A stretch of DNA of 64,000 bases from Sphingomonas sp. CCH10-B3 (GCF_001556185.1 NZ_LSIJ01000058.1:1-64000); one strand, 5' to 3'. Positions 8,256 to 17,398 are shown, numbered from the stretch's first letter. Numbers and translations are program-made. Notes: a model not told the origin generated them from the sequence alone.

Positions 8256-8717
8256 TCAAACGAAAATCTGGCTGATCCATTCGGCGATCATCGCCGGCTT
8301 GTCCTCGCCTTCGATCTCGACCGTGAATTCGTTGGTCTGTTGCCACTGGCCGGGCCGCTTTTCAGCGAGTTCGAGCAGCTTGAACCGCCCGCGCACGCGC
8401 TTGCCCGAGCGGACCGGCTGGAGGAAGCGGACTTTGTTGCCGCCGTAATTGACGCCCATCTTCACGCCCTCGATCTTGGGCGCGTCGGTGATCTTCGACG
8501 ACAGGAGCGGCATCAGCGACAGCGTCAGGAAGCCGTGCGCGATCGTGCCACCAAACGGCGTCATCGCCGCCATCGCCGGGTTGACGTGGATGAACTGGTG
8601 ATCGCCGGTTGCGTCGGCGAACTTGTCGATCATTTCCTGGCTCACTTCGACCCAGTCGGAAACCTGTTCGGTGCCGACGCGCGTCGCGGCCATTTCCTGT
8701 ATCGTGATCGTGGTCAC
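8256..8717 (-). CDS. MaoC family (R)-specific enoyl-CoA hydratase-like protein
   Basis: A 153-residue single hot-dog protein. The hydratase 2 motif is ADATGDHQFIHVNPAMAA, with the catalytic Asp and His, followed by FGGTIAHGFLTLSLMP. The GTG at 8717 is chosen because GGAGGGGAATGCC lies just before it; the open frame continues to 8864 without a ribosome site. MaoC proteins hydrate trans-2-enoyl-CoA to (R)-3-hydroxyacyl-CoA, linking fatty-acid breakdown with PHA precursors. It is the first gene of the - strand operon that leads to the thiolase and is divergent from putA. Confidence 0.87.
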   Translation of the reverse strand: MTTITIQEMAATRVGTEQVSDWVEVSQEMIDKFADATGDHQFIHVNPAMAAMTPFGGTIAHGFLTLSLMPLLSSKITDAPKIEGVKMGVNYGGNKVRFLQPVRSGKRVRGRFKLLELAEKRPGQWQQTNEFTVEIEGEDKPAMIAEWISQIFV

Positions 8718-8813
8718 GGCATTCCCCTCCGGCCTGTTTGCTTGCATAGCGCGGCGTTGAGATAGGCCCGCAAGGCTGGTTCCCGCAAGTCTTGCAAGAC
8801 CGGATAATGGAAG

Positions 8814-11798
8814 ATGTTGGCTGACGTAGCGTCCACCCCCCGTGAAACCATGAAAAAGCTGCACCGCGCGAGCGAACCCGATGTTCTAAAGGGCCTGCTC
8901 GAGCGCGCCGCCTCGACCCCCGACTCGCGCAACCGGATCTTGGGGCACGCGTCCGGGCTGCTGGCGGACCTGCGCGCGGCGCAAGGGAAAGGATGGGTCA
9001 ATCGCTTCCTGCAGGAATATCGGCTGAACTCGTCCGAAGGCGTGGCGCTGCTGTCGCTCGCCGAGGCCTTCCTGCGCGTGCCCGATCCCGAGACCGCCGA
9101 TCTGCTGATCGCCGACAAGCTGGGCGATGCCGACTGGCGCGCCCACACCGGACAATCCTCGTCGGCACTTGTCAACACCGCGACCTGGGGGCTGGTGATC
9201 GGCCGCGCGCTGGTGGGGGAGGGTGAGAAGCAATCGGCGCTGCGCCGCCTGATCGCGCGCGCGGGCGAGCCGTTCGTGCGGCAGGCCGTGGGCGCGGCCA
9301 TGAAGATGATGGGCGAAATCTTCGTGATGGGCCGCAGCATCGACGAAGCGATGCGGCGGATGGCGAAGCCCGAACATGCGGGCTTCACCGCGAGCTTCGA
9401 TATGCTGGGCGAGGCGGCGCGGACGACCGCCGACGCCGAACGCTATTTCCGCGCCTATGTGCAGGCGATCGATGCGGTTGGCGGCAATGCCAAGGCGGGG
9501 CATTCGATTTCGGTCAAGCTGTCGGCGCTCCACCCGCGCTACGAAGTCGCGCGCTGGGACGACTGCGTGCCCGCGCTGACCGAAATGCTCGAAGCGTTGG
9601 CGGTGCAGGCGGCGGGGAAGGGGATCGCGCTGACGGTCGATGCCGAGGAATCCGAGCGGCTCGAGATGAGCCTCGACATCATCGGCGCGGTCGCTGCGCT
9701 GCCGACGCTCAAGGGCTGGGACGGCTTCGGCATGGCCGTGCAGGCCTATGGCAAGCGCGCGCGGCCGGTGATCGCCTGGGCGAACGACCTCGGCCGGGTG
9801 ATGAACGTACGGCTGGTCAAGGGCGCCTATTGGGACTCCGAGATCAAGCGCACGCAGGTCGAGGGGCTGAGCGACTATCCGCTGTTCACCCGCAAGGCGG
9901 CGACCGATGTGTCCTACCTCGCCTGCGCGCGCGACATGCTGGAGGCGGAGCATATCCGTCCGGCCTTTGCGAGCCACAACGCGCTGACGGTGGCGACGAT
10001 CATCGACTGGGCGGGGAATGCCCGCGATTTCGAATTCCAGCGGCTCCATGGCATGGGCGACGGCCTGTATGAGCGGCTGGTGCGCGAGCATGGCTATCAT
10101 TGCCGTATCTATGCCCCCGTCGGCGGGCACCGTGACTTGTTGGCGTATTTGGTACGACGGCTGCTGGAGAATGGCGCCAATTCGAGCTTCGTCCACCAGC
10201 TCGCCGACGAACGGCTGAGCGAGGACGAGATTCTCGCCGATCCGGTGGAGAAGATCGCGTCAGTCGGCGGCATGCGGCATCCGAGCATTCCGCTGCCGGT
10301 CGACCTGTTCGGCGCGCAGCGCAAAAATTCGTCAGGCGTCGATCTCGCTGATCGGTCGATATTGGCGCAGACCACTTCTTCGCTTCGTGCCTTTGCGTCT
10401 TCGTGTGAGTCAAAAAATGATCTCACACAAAGCCACGAAGACGCGAAGCAGGCCGTCGACCGTGCCGCCGCTGCGTTTCCGGCTTGGTCGACGCGGTCGA
10501 TTGAGGATCGCTGCGCGATCGTCGAGCGCCTCGCCGATTTGCTGGAGGAACACCGCGATGCACTGATGGCGATCTGCGTGTCGGAAGCCTTCAAGACCAT
10601 CCCCGATGCGCTCGGCGAGGTGCGCGAGGCAGTCGATTTCTGCCGCTATTACGCGCAGCAAGCACGCGACGGCCTCAAACCCGTCGAACTTCCCGGGCCG
10701 ACGGGTGAGCGCAACGTGCTGCGGATGGAAGGGCGTGGCGTGTGGGCGACGATTTCCCCCTGGAACTTCCCGCTCGCGATCTTCCTCGGCCAGACCGTCG
10801 CGGCGCTCGTCACGGGCAACACGGTCGTGGCCAAGCCCGCACCGCAGACGCCGCGCATCGCCGAGTTCGCGCTCCGGCTCGCGCATGAAGCAGGCGTACC
10901 GAAGGACGCGCTGATCCTCGTCCCCGGCGGCCCCGACGTCGGCGCGGCGCTCACCGCCGATCCCCGCATCATGGGCGTGGCCTTCACCGGCTCGACCGCC
11001 ACCGCGCGGAAGATCGCCCGCGCATTGCTCGAAGACGACAACCGCCCGATCGTCCCGCTGATCGCCGAAACCGGCGGCATCAACGCGATGATCGTCGATT
11101 CGACCGCACTGCCCGAACAAGTCGTGGCCGACGTCGTCACCAGCGCGTTCCGCTCGGCGGGCCAGCGCTGCTCGGCGCTCCGGCTGCTGCTGCTGCAGGA
11201 GGAAATCGCCGCGACCGTCATCGAGATGCTGTCGGGCGCGATGGACTTGCTGAGCCTTGGCGACCCCGCCGATCCGCGCACCGATGTCGGCCCGGTGATC
11301 GACCGCGCCGCCTACAACAAGCTGATGGCTTATCGCGCCGATCAGGAAGCGCGCATCGTCAAGACGCTCGACGCGCCGACCACTGGCCTGTTCGTGCCAC
11401 CGACCCTGATTCGCCTGAACTCGCCCGACGAACTGACACAGGAATGGTTCGGCCCGATCCTCCATGTCGCGACTTGGCCCGCGGGCAAGCTCGCCGAGAC
11501 GATCGAACGCATGAATGCCAAAGGCTATGGGCTGACGATGGGCCTCCACAGCCGCATCGCCCGCGCCGGTGAACTCGCGGAGGAGCGCGCCAAGGTCGGC
11601 AATCTCTACGTCAACCGATCGATGATCGGTGCGGTCGTCGGCTCGCAACCCTTTGGTGGCGAAGGGCTGTCGGGCACCGGGCCTAAGGCGGGCGGGCCGC
11701 ACTACCTCGCCCGCTTCTGCGTCGAGCGTCACACCTCGACCGACACCACCAGCGCGGGCGGCAATGCGACGCTGCTCAGCCTTGACGAAGCCGACTAG
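8814..11798 (+). CDS. putA: Bifunctional proline dehydrogenase / L-glutamate-gamma-semialdehyde dehydrogenase with repeat-disrupted linker
   Basis: A 994-residue enzyme that oxidises proline to glutamate in two FAD- and NAD-dependent steps. The proline dehydrogenase half (to about residue 500) shows RLVKGAYWDSEIK, FASHNALTVATI, HGMGDGLYERL and the APVGGHRDLLAYL segment. The aldehyde dehydrogenase half shows SPWNFPLAIFLGQ, VAFTGSTATARK, LIAETGGINAMI (Glu) and SAGQRCSALR (Cys). There is no DNA-binding N-terminus, so it is a short, non-repressor PutA. Residues about 523-545 are encoded by a palindromic repeat and stand where family members keep a longer linker with an INPAD-type strand. A later start at 8850 (MKKLHRASEPD) is equally possible. 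Confidence 0.9.
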   Translation: MLADVASTPRETMKKLHRASEPDVLKGLLERAASTPDSRNRILGHASGLLADLRAAQGKGWVNRFLQEYRLNSSEGVALLSLAEAFLRVPDPETADLLIADKLGDADWRAHTGQSSSALVNTATWGLVIGRALVGEGEKQSALRRLIARAGEPFVRQAVGAAMKMMGEIFVMGRSIDEAMRRMAKPEHAGFTASFDMLGEAARTTADAERYFRAYVQAIDAVGGNAKAGHSISVKLSALHPRYEVARWDDCVPALTEMLEALAVQAAGKGIALTVDAEESERLEMSLDIIGAVAALPTLKGWDGFGMAVQAYGKRARPVIAWANDLGRVMNVRLVKGAYWDSEIKRTQVEGLSDYPLFTRKAATDVSYLACARDMLEAEHIRPAFASHNALTVATIIDWAGNARDFEFQRLHGMGDGLYERLVREHGYHCRIYAPVGGHRDLLAYLVRRLLENGANSSFVHQLADERLSEDEILADPVEKIASVGGMRHPSIPLPVDLFGAQRKNSSGVDLADRSILAQTTSSLRAFASSCESKNDLTQSHEDAKQAVDRAAAAFPAWSTRSIEDRCAIVERLADLLEEHRDALMAICVSEAFKTIPDALGEVREAVDFCRYYAQQARDGLKPVELPGPTGERNVLRMEGRGVWATISPWNFPLAIFLGQTVAALVTGNTVVAKPAPQTPRIAEFALRLAHEAGVPKDALILVPGGPDVGAALTADPRIMGVAFTGSTATARKIARALLEDDNRPIVPLIAETGGINAMIVDSTALPEQVVADVVTSAFRSAGQRCSALRLLLLQEEIAATVIEMLSGAMDLLSLGDPADPRTDVGPVIDRAAYNKLMAYRADQEARIVKTLDAPTTGLFVPPTLIRLNSPDELTQEWFGPILHVATWPAGKLAETIERMNAKGYGLTMGLHSRIARAGELAEERAKVGNLYVNRSMIGAVVGSQPFGGEGLSGTGPKAGGPHYLARFCVERHTSTDTTSAGGNATLLSLDEAD
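10383..10448. repeat. Palindromic repeat inside the putA reading frame
   Basis: The left arm CTTCGTGCCTTTGCGTCTTC (10383-10402, continuing GTGTGAG to 10409) and the right arm starting CTCACACAAAGCCACGAAGA (10422 to 10448) are inverted over 27 bases with 21 matches, separated by the AT-rich loop TCAAAAAATGAT. Elements with the CTTCGTGTGAG / CTCACACAAAG design are normally found between genes in sphingomonads (background knowledge). Here the element is read in frame as LRAFASSCESKNDLTQSHEDAKQ. Confidence 0.8.
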
Positions 11799-12952
11799 GT
11801 CGCGGGCGGACTCGGCAGCGCGTATGGCATTACCATCGTGCCGTCCGGCCCGGCAGTGAACGTCGTCTGCGTCGGATAGGCGAATTCGATTCCTTCGGCC
11901 GCGAAACGGCGCAGGATGGCAAGGCCCACTTCGTGCCGGGCCTGATACCAGGGATCGAATGCCGGGCTCGGCGTGTCATATTCGAGCTCGATGTCGATGC
12001 TGCTCGCGCTGAACGCCGCGAAACCGGCTTGCACGAACTGCTGGCCGCACGCCTCGACTTCCTCGCGCAGCATGTCGGGGATGCGCGCAATCACCTCGGG
12101 CGGCGTCTGGTAGATCACGCCAAGCACGAACTTGTTCCGGCGATACGCGCGCCGGGTGATGTTGCGGATTTCCTTTTCCAGCAATTGCTTGTTGGCGACG
12201 ATATGCTCTTCGCCGGTGGTCGGGCGCACGCGGGTTGATTTGAGCCCGATTTCCTCGACGGTGCCGGTGGTCTGATCGAAGCTGATGACGTCGCCGACGC
12301 GGAACGGGCGGTCGAGAATGATTGCCAGCGCGGCGAACAGATCGGCGAAAATCCCCTGTGCCGCCAGACCGATGGCGATGCCGCCCACGCCCAGACCCGC
12401 GATCAGGCCGGTGACGTTGACGCCGATATTGTCGAGCACCACCACCAGCGCGATCGCGAAAACCGCGAAAGTGACGATGATGCGGATGATGTTGATCGCG
12501 CTCGACAGCGCTTCGCCATTCGCGCGCGCGGGGCCGCTGTGATGCTCGACCGCGCCGATGATCAGCTCGCGCGCCCAGAGCGCCCCCTGGAAGACAGCGG
12601 CAATCGTGAACAGCGTCTTGATGACCGCGCCGACGCCTTCGGGCGGCATCGCAATGCCGCTCGCCAGCTCGAGCCCGACCATGACGATGAAGAAATTGCC
12701 CGTCCGCGCCAATGTCCGCCCGGCGATCCGCCACCAGCCGATGTCGCCTGGCCGGTCGCGGTTGCAGATGTGCACCGCAAAGCTGCGGAGCATCCGCAAG
12801 CCGATGATCGCGATTACCGCAACCGCGACCGCCACACCGATCCGCACCCAGTGGTGCTGCACCCAGTACAGGCTGTCGGCGTAGAGCCTGGCAAGGTCCA
12901 GATCGACGTCGGGAACCCTGATGGTCGGGGCAGGGGTGGAAGAATTGGCCAT
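11795..12952 (-). CDS. Small-conductance mechanosensitive channel (MscS family)
   Basis: A 385-residue inner-membrane channel that opens under osmotic down-shock. Four or so hydrophobic segments come first (about residues 35-180). The pore helix follows: ITGLIAGLGVGGIAIGLAAQGIFADLFAALAIILDRPFRVGDVI, the Gly/Ala-packed TM3 and the start of the beta domain. The C-terminal alpha/beta domain carries VEEIGLKSTRVRPTTGEEHIVANKQL. The ATG at 12952 follows GAGGATCATC; the open frame to 13012 lacks a ribosome site. The stop overlaps putA's stop in the convergent orientation by 4 bases. Confidence 0.92.
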   Translation of the reverse strand: MANSSTPAPTIRVPDVDLDLARLYADSLYWVQHHWVRIGVAVAVAVIAIIGLRMLRSFAVHICNRDRPGDIGWWRIAGRTLARTGNFFIVMVGLELASGIAMPPEGVGAVIKTLFTIAAVFQGALWARELIIGAVEHHSGPARANGEALSSAINIIRIIVTFAVFAIALVVVLDNIGVNVTGLIAGLGVGGIAIGLAAQGIFADLFAALAIILDRPFRVGDVISFDQTTGTVEEIGLKSTRVRPTTGEEHIVANKQLLEKEIRNITRRAYRRNKFVLGVIYQTPPEVIARIPDMLREEVEACGQQFVQAGFAAFSASSIDIELEYDTPSPAFDPWYQARHEVGLAILRRFAAEGIEFAYPTQTTFTAGPDGTMVMPYALPSPPAT

Positions 12953-13077
12953 GATGATCCTCGTCGGATTGCTTAGGGCGCCGCTGCGCAAACAGAAAGG
13001 GTCAGGCGGCATAAGGGATTGCTCAGGCCGCAGCGAAGTCGGTCACCCAAATGCGTTTCGGCGAGCGTTCGTTCCTT

Positions 13078-13102
13078 GGAACACCCTCGCGGTCCAGCCG
13101 TT
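13078..13102 (+). promoter_or_regulatory. EcfG (general stress sigma factor) type promoter
   Basis: GGAAC at 13078-13082 is followed by exactly 16 bases and CGTT at 13099-13102. GGAAC-N16/17-CGTT is the consensus of the alphaproteobacterial general stress response sigma factor EcfG. It lies 27 bases upstream of the ATG of the PfpI/DJ-1 gene and points towards it, with AGGAGA as its ribosome site. No other intergenic region of this window shows this pair at the right spacing. Confidence 0.65.
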
Positions 13103-13128
13103 GGAACGGCGTCTTCAGGAGAAACGCC

Positions 13129-13683
13129 ATGGCCGACATCACCGACACCCGGGTACTGATTCTTGCCACCGACGGCTTCGAACAGTCCGAACTGTTCGAT
13201 CCGCGCGCCGCGCTGATGGATGCCGGCATCGAGGTTACGCTCGTCTCGATCAAGACCGATCCGATCCAGGGCATGCGCCACGACGAAAAGGGCGAGACGA
13301 TCACGCCGGACATCACGCTCGGCGAGGTCGACATCGATGAGTATCACGCGCTTCTGCTGCCGGGCGGTGTCGCCAATCCCGATGCGTTGCGGCTTCAGCC
13401 GCAGGCGATCGAGATCATCCGCGGCTTTGCCAGCGCGGGCAAGACGATTGCCGCGATCTGCCACGCGCCATGGCTGTTGATCGAGGCCGATCTGGTGCGC
13501 GGCAAGCGCATCGCGAGCTGGCCGTCGCTGCGCACCGACCTGAGGAATGCGGGCGCCGAGCCGGTTGACGAGGAAGTCGTCACCGACGGCCAGATCATAA
13601 CCAGCCGCAACCCGGGCGACATCCCGGCGTTCAACGACGCGCTGATCGCGGCGCTGCGCGAAGGCGTGCCTGCGACCGCCTGA
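13129..13683 (+). CDS. PfpI/DJ-1 family protein (YhbO-type protease or deglycase)
   Basis: A 184-residue class I glutamine amidotransferase-like protein. The N-terminal strand is TRVLILATDGFEQSELFDP, with the conserved Glu. The nucleophile elbow is IAAICHAPWLL, with Cys near residue 105 and the adjoining His. The full family core follows, to the NPGDIPAFNDALI end. Family members are stress-induced and have been described as proteases, glyoxalases or deglycases. The ATG at 13129 is preceded by AGGAGA and by an EcfG promoter, which supports a stress role. It ends 3 bases before the convergent peroxidase gene. Confidence 0.9.
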   Translation: MADITDTRVLILATDGFEQSELFDPRAALMDAGIEVTLVSIKTDPIQGMRHDEKGETITPDITLGEVDIDEYHALLLPGGVANPDALRLQPQAIEIIRGFASAGKTIAAICHAPWLLIEADLVRGKRIASWPSLRTDLRNAGAEPVDEEVVTDGQIITSRNPGDIPAFNDALIAALREGVPATA

Positions 13684-13686
13684 CCC

Positions 13687-14922
13687 CTAACGGAACGGGC
13701 TGCTGAACCGCGCGTCGGTGGCGAGCGTCGTGTCGTCGAGCGTGCGCAGGAAGGCGGCAAGCGCGGCCTTGTCGGCGGCTGACAGGTTCAGCCGTCGCGG
13801 CGCGCCACCTTGCTGCAACCGGTTGTCGAGCGCGGGGCCGTCCTGAATGCCATTGTCATAGAATTCGACGACCTGCTCGATGGTGCTGAACCGCCCGTCG
13901 TGCATGTAAGGCCCGCCAATCCCCATCGACTTGAGGCTGGGCGACTTGAAGATGCGCGTTTCCCCCGCATCGAGGCCGTTGCTGCGCGAATTGGCCGCGA
14001 GCGCAAAGGTCGGGGCCTGATGGCACGCCGAACAGCCGCCGGCGCCGGTCATGAAGATCGTCTTGCCGCGATTTTCCTGCGCGGTGAAATTGGGAAAATC
14101 GGTGTTGAGCCCGCGGTTCTGGGCATTGGGGTTGAACACCAGCGCATAACCGATGTCGAACTTGCTGTTCGATGAGATCATCGCGCGTTCGAACTGCGCC
14201 AGCGCCTGCTGGATGCGCGCCTCAGTGACGGTCGCGGTGCCAAAGGCGAAGGTGAACAGCTCCTGATAATAAGCGATCGCGCCAAGTCGCGCGACCAGCG
14301 CGTCGATGCCGCCCGCGCTGGTCGTCCAGCCCATTTCGACGGCATTGATGATCGGCTGGCTAGCCTGCAGCTCGACCGACGCGGTGCGCTTGTCCCAGAA
14401 CATGCTGCCGGGCGCGTAATAGCGGATATTCCCCAACCGCATCGAATGCGCGCTGGTGAAGGCAGTGCCGCTGAACCCGGTCGAGAATTGCCGCGGGTCG
14501 CTGAATCCGAACGCCTGCTGGTGGCAGCTGGCGCAGGCGATCGTGTTGTTCACGCTCAATTGCTTGTCATAGAACAGCACGCGGCCGAGCGTCGCGACAC
14601 GGTCTGTAATCGCGTTGTTGGCGGGCGTGTTGTCGAGCGCGGAGACGGTGTTGTCGTAATAGGCGGGCAGCGTCGGCGCGGCATAATTGGCAAGTGCCGC
14701 CAGATTGAGCGTCGTTGCGACCTGCACAGCCGTCTGTGCGGGAGTGGGCGTCGGGGTAGGGGTCGGCGTTGGCGTCGGGGTCGGTGCGGGTGCCTGGGCG
14801 GGCGTCGGAGTGGGCGTGACGGCCACCGTGGCCGCGGTCGTTGTCGAGCTTCCGCTCGGGCTGCACGCGGCCAGAACCGCAAGCGAAGCGCAAGCCATCC
14901 AATTGCGCCGATATGCCGACAT
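13687..14922 (-). CDS. Dihaem cytochrome c peroxidase (MauG/CcpA family) lipoprotein
   Basis: A 411-residue exported protein. The ATG at 14922 follows GGAGG. The signal ends in the lipobox LAVLAACS, so the mature protein is probably lipid-anchored in the periplasm. A long Pro-Thr linker (residues about 37-70) separates the anchor from the enzyme. Haem-binding sites are CASCHQQ and CSACHQA, the two expected in bacterial dihaem peroxidases, with LFYDKQLS before the first and PYMHDGRFSTIEQVV after the second. It would reduce hydrogen peroxide with periplasmic cytochrome c. MauG-like oxidation of a protein partner cannot be excluded. Confidence 0.88.
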   Translation of the reverse strand: MSAYRRNWMACASLAVLAACSPSGSSTTTAATVAVTPTPTPAQAPAPTPTPTPTPTPTPTPAQTAVQVATTLNLAALANYAAPTLPAYYDNTVSALDNTPANNAITDRVATLGRVLFYDKQLSVNNTIACASCHQQAFGFSDPRQFSTGFSGTAFTSAHSMRLGNIRYYAPGSMFWDKRTASVELQASQPIINAVEMGWTTSAGGIDALVARLGAIAYYQELFTFAFGTATVTEARIQQALAQFERAMISSNSKFDIGYALVFNPNAQNRGLNTDFPNFTAQENRGKTIFMTGAGGCSACHQAPTFALAANSRSNGLDAGETRIFKSPSLKSMGIGGPYMHDGRFSTIEQVVEFYDNGIQDGPALDNRLQQGGAPRRLNLSAADKAALAAFLRTLDDTTLATDARFSSPFR

Positions 14923-14957
14923 CAAATCCTCCGTCGTTGTTGGAGGACCGGGCTAGG

Positions 14958-16040
14958 TCACAAAGATGGAGGAAATTTGAGGATCGGTGCGCGGCCGTTC
15001 CAACTTGCCAGCAGCCGCTGCGCGGGCCGCTCGACCCAGTGGAACAGCCAGATCGAGCTGACCAGCACCAGAGCGAGATAGAGCGCAATCAGCGGCAGCG
15101 GCACATTGCTGGCATCGCGCACCAGCACCAGCTTGAATGCGAAGAACAGCAGGAAATGGACGAGATAGGTCGAATAGCTGATCGTGCCGAGATAATGGAT
15201 CGCGCCCCCCTCCAGCGGGTGTCGCTTCGCGCCCGATGACAGCGCCAGCGCGAGCAATGCCGCAGCGAACATCGCGGGCACGGCGAGCGTCTCGGGCCAG
15301 CCGAGCGCCCAGCAGGTAGCGGCCCCCGCTGACGTCGCGAGCGCGCCAGCCAGCGCCTCGCGCCGCCCGCGCCAGCGCTGCCACAGCGCCGCCACGGCTG
15401 TACCGGCACCGAATTCGGCAAGGCAACGCGCTACGCCCAGTCGGGTGATATCGCTGCCGAGCGTCGTCGCGCCGCTGCCCTGCATCACCAGATGCAACAG
15501 CGTGATCATGCCCGCAATCGCGCCGACCAACGCCCAGCCCTGCAACCGTCGCCAATCGACCGCGAACACTGCCCAGGGGAAGACAAGATAGGCCGCCAGT
15601 TCGCAACTGATCGACCAGGCCGGGTCGTTCCAGCTGAGCGCGTCGGTCATCCCCCAATTTTGCACCAGCAGAATGTGCAGCGGCAGCTCGTCGAACGGAA
15701 AGCGCGCAGGGTCGTGACGCCCGGTCGCCGCTAGCAGCAGCGCCAGCGCGACACCGCCACCCAGCATCACCAGATGCAGCGGCCAGATCCGCGCGATCCG
15801 CCGCCACAAAAAGCGCGGCACGCCGCCCGGACCCTCGGCGCGCAGCCGCTCGGCATAGGTCAGCCAGATCACGAAGCCCGAAAGCAGGAAGAAGAAGTCG
15901 ACCGCCAGATAGCCCTTCGCCAGCACCGCTTTGGCCGCCGCTGGCAGCCCGGCCATGCTGCCGCGAATGTGGAACAGCACCACGAGCCACGCGGCGAGGC
16001 CGCGCACGCTGGTCAGCGCACGAAGCTCGGGCGACGTCAT
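14958..16040 (-). CDS. Membrane acyltransferase (OafA/YrhL type)
   Basis: A 360-residue multi-helix membrane protein of the acyltransferase 3 family, which moves acetyl or other acyl groups onto surface sugars. It opens with LRALTSVRGLAAWLVVLFHI, where the R-x10-H pattern is the family signature, and continues with LAVDFFFLLSGFVIWLTYAERL. The start at 16040 overlaps the stop of the O-ligase gene as ATGA, which implies co-translation; a longer frame to 16091 is less likely. Given its partner, it probably decorates the same exopolysaccharide or glycan. Confidence 0.9.
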   Translation of the reverse strand: MTSPELRALTSVRGLAAWLVVLFHIRGSMAGLPAAAKAVLAKGYLAVDFFFLLSGFVIWLTYAERLRAEGPGGVPRFLWRRIARIWPLHLVMLGGGVALALLLAATGRHDPARFPFDELPLHILLVQNWGMTDALSWNDPAWSISCELAAYLVFPWAVFAVDWRRLQGWALVGAIAGMITLLHLVMQGSGATTLGSDITRLGVARCLAEFGAGTAVAALWQRWRGRREALAGALATSAGAATCWALGWPETLAVPAMFAAALLALALSSGAKRHPLEGGAIHYLGTISYSTYLVHFLLFFAFKLVLVRDASNVPLPLIALYLALVLVSSIWLFHWVERPAQRLLASWNGRAPILKFPPSL

Positions 16041-17398
16041 GTGGCGGCCGCCGCCGGCATCGCTGGGCGCCGTCGCCGGAACGGCTGCCACAAGGTCTCG
16101 GCTCGTTTGCGCGCGAGATAGGTGTCCAGTCCGATCTGTGCACCGATCAGCATGTAGATGAACGGCTGGAAGGCAATCGCGACGAAAGCCGCGCCGAGCA
16201 GATAGACGATGTGCGCGGTCTGCAGCGCGCTCGCAAGCTGGACCGCCCAGGCCATTTCGGGGAGCTTGCGGTAACGCTGGCGGATCACTTCCATCCGGAA
16301 AATGCCGCCCAGATTGATCAGCAGCCAGAGCGCTAGCCCCGGATATCCCTGTTCGCCCAGCATCTCGAAATAGGCGCTGTGATAGGCCCGCGCCTTGTCG
16401 GTCTCGAGCTTGCGTTCGAACGCGATATTATTGCCATCGCCGCTCGTCTTCACCGTTTCAAAGCGGATGTGGTTGCCGCGATAGGCTTCGAACCCGCCGC
16501 CGAACGGATGGGTTTTGGCGTATTCGACCGTCCATTTCCAGACCGCGACGCGGGTCGAGGCCGAGCTGTCGCCCTGATAGCCCTTGATCGTCTGCATCCG
16601 CTCAACGAACGACGGCGGCAGGAAGGGATAGACGACGATCGGTGTCGCGGCGATCAGCGCGAGGTAGAGCAGTCGCCGCTTGGCATCGCGCAGCATCAAT
16701 ACGGCCAGCAGCAAGATGCACAGCAGGCCGGTGCGCGTCGAGGTGCCGACCGGGATCAGCAGGCAGGCAAACACCAGCGCGTAGCAGTAGAGCGACACTT
16801 TCCAGTTGGGCGGAAAGATCGTGCCGTGCCGCACGAACCACAGGATCAGCGGCACGATCGCGACCGCAACGGTCGAAATCGTGCTGCCTTCGTACAGCCC
16901 CGAATTGCTCGTGACGATCAGGTTGAGCTCGCCATAGCCGCCGCCCGAAAAAATCGTCTTGATGCCACCGACGATGATGATCGACGCTGCCGACAAGATC
17001 ATGAAAAGCAGCAACGCTTCGATCCGCAGTTTGGTGCGCAAGGTCAGCGGCAGGAAAATGGCAAAGGCGAGTGCCTTCCAAGCCCAGTCCCATTTGCCGA
17101 CCGCATCGATCGGGAAGTCGGCGCTGCGCGTTGTGATCGCGCAGTAAACGAGCAGCGCAAGCAGCATCAGCTGGCGTGGGGCAACGCGGGTGTCGCGCTT
17201 GTCGTCGGCGATCAGCCAGCCGCCCCACGCCAGCACCACTGCGATCAGCGAGATCGGTACCGAATTGAGCAGCAGATAGGTCAGCCGCTGCGGTGAGACG
17301 AGATCGATATAGACATAGGCAAGCACGAACAGGAAAGGCCGCCGAAAGCCCATCCCGAACAGCGCGAGCAGGAAACCGACAAAGACGAGATCACGCAC
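16037..17398 (-). CDS. Exosortase-A-associated O-glycosylation ligase / O-antigen ligase family
   Basis: A 453-residue integral membrane protein of the Wzy/WaaL superfamily. The opening MRDLVFVGFLLALFGMGFRRPF and the YIDLVSPQRLTYLL segment match the putative O-glycosylation ligase of exosortase A systems. More than ten hydrophobic segments are visible, with a periplasmic loop around residues 280-345 (HPFGGGFEAYRGNH), as in O-ligases. The start is a GTG at 17398, which overlaps the stop of the upstream 48-residue frame, while its own stop overlaps the acyltransferase start. No exosortase gene is present in the window. Confidence 0.82.
   Translation of the reverse strand: MRDLVFVGFLLALFGMGFRRPFLFVLAYVYIDLVSPQRLTYLLLNSVPISLIAVVLAWGGWLIADDKRDTRVAPRQLMLLALLVYCAITTRSADFPIDAVGKWDWAWKALAFAIFLPLTLRTKLRIEALLLFMILSAASIIIVGGIKTIFSGGGYGELNLIVTSNSGLYEGSTISTVAVAIVPLILWFVRHGTIFPPNWKVSLYCYALVFACLLIPVGTSTRTGLLCILLLAVLMLRDAKRRLLYLALIAATPIVVYPFLPPSFVERMQTIKGYQGDSSASTRVAVWKWTVEYAKTHPFGGGFEAYRGNHIRFETVKTSGDGNNIAFERKLETDKARAYHSAYFEMLGEQGYPGLALWLLINLGGIFRMEVIRQRYRKLPEMAWAVQLASALQTAHIVYLLGAAFVAIAFQPFIYMLIGAQIGLDTYLARKRAETLWQPFRRRRPAMPAAAAT

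Noticed and set aside
14700..14830. CRISPR-like or tandem-repeat array
   Set aside because: The period is only 6 bases and lies inside a Pro-Thr linker reading frame; there are no spacers. No CRISPR array is present in the window.
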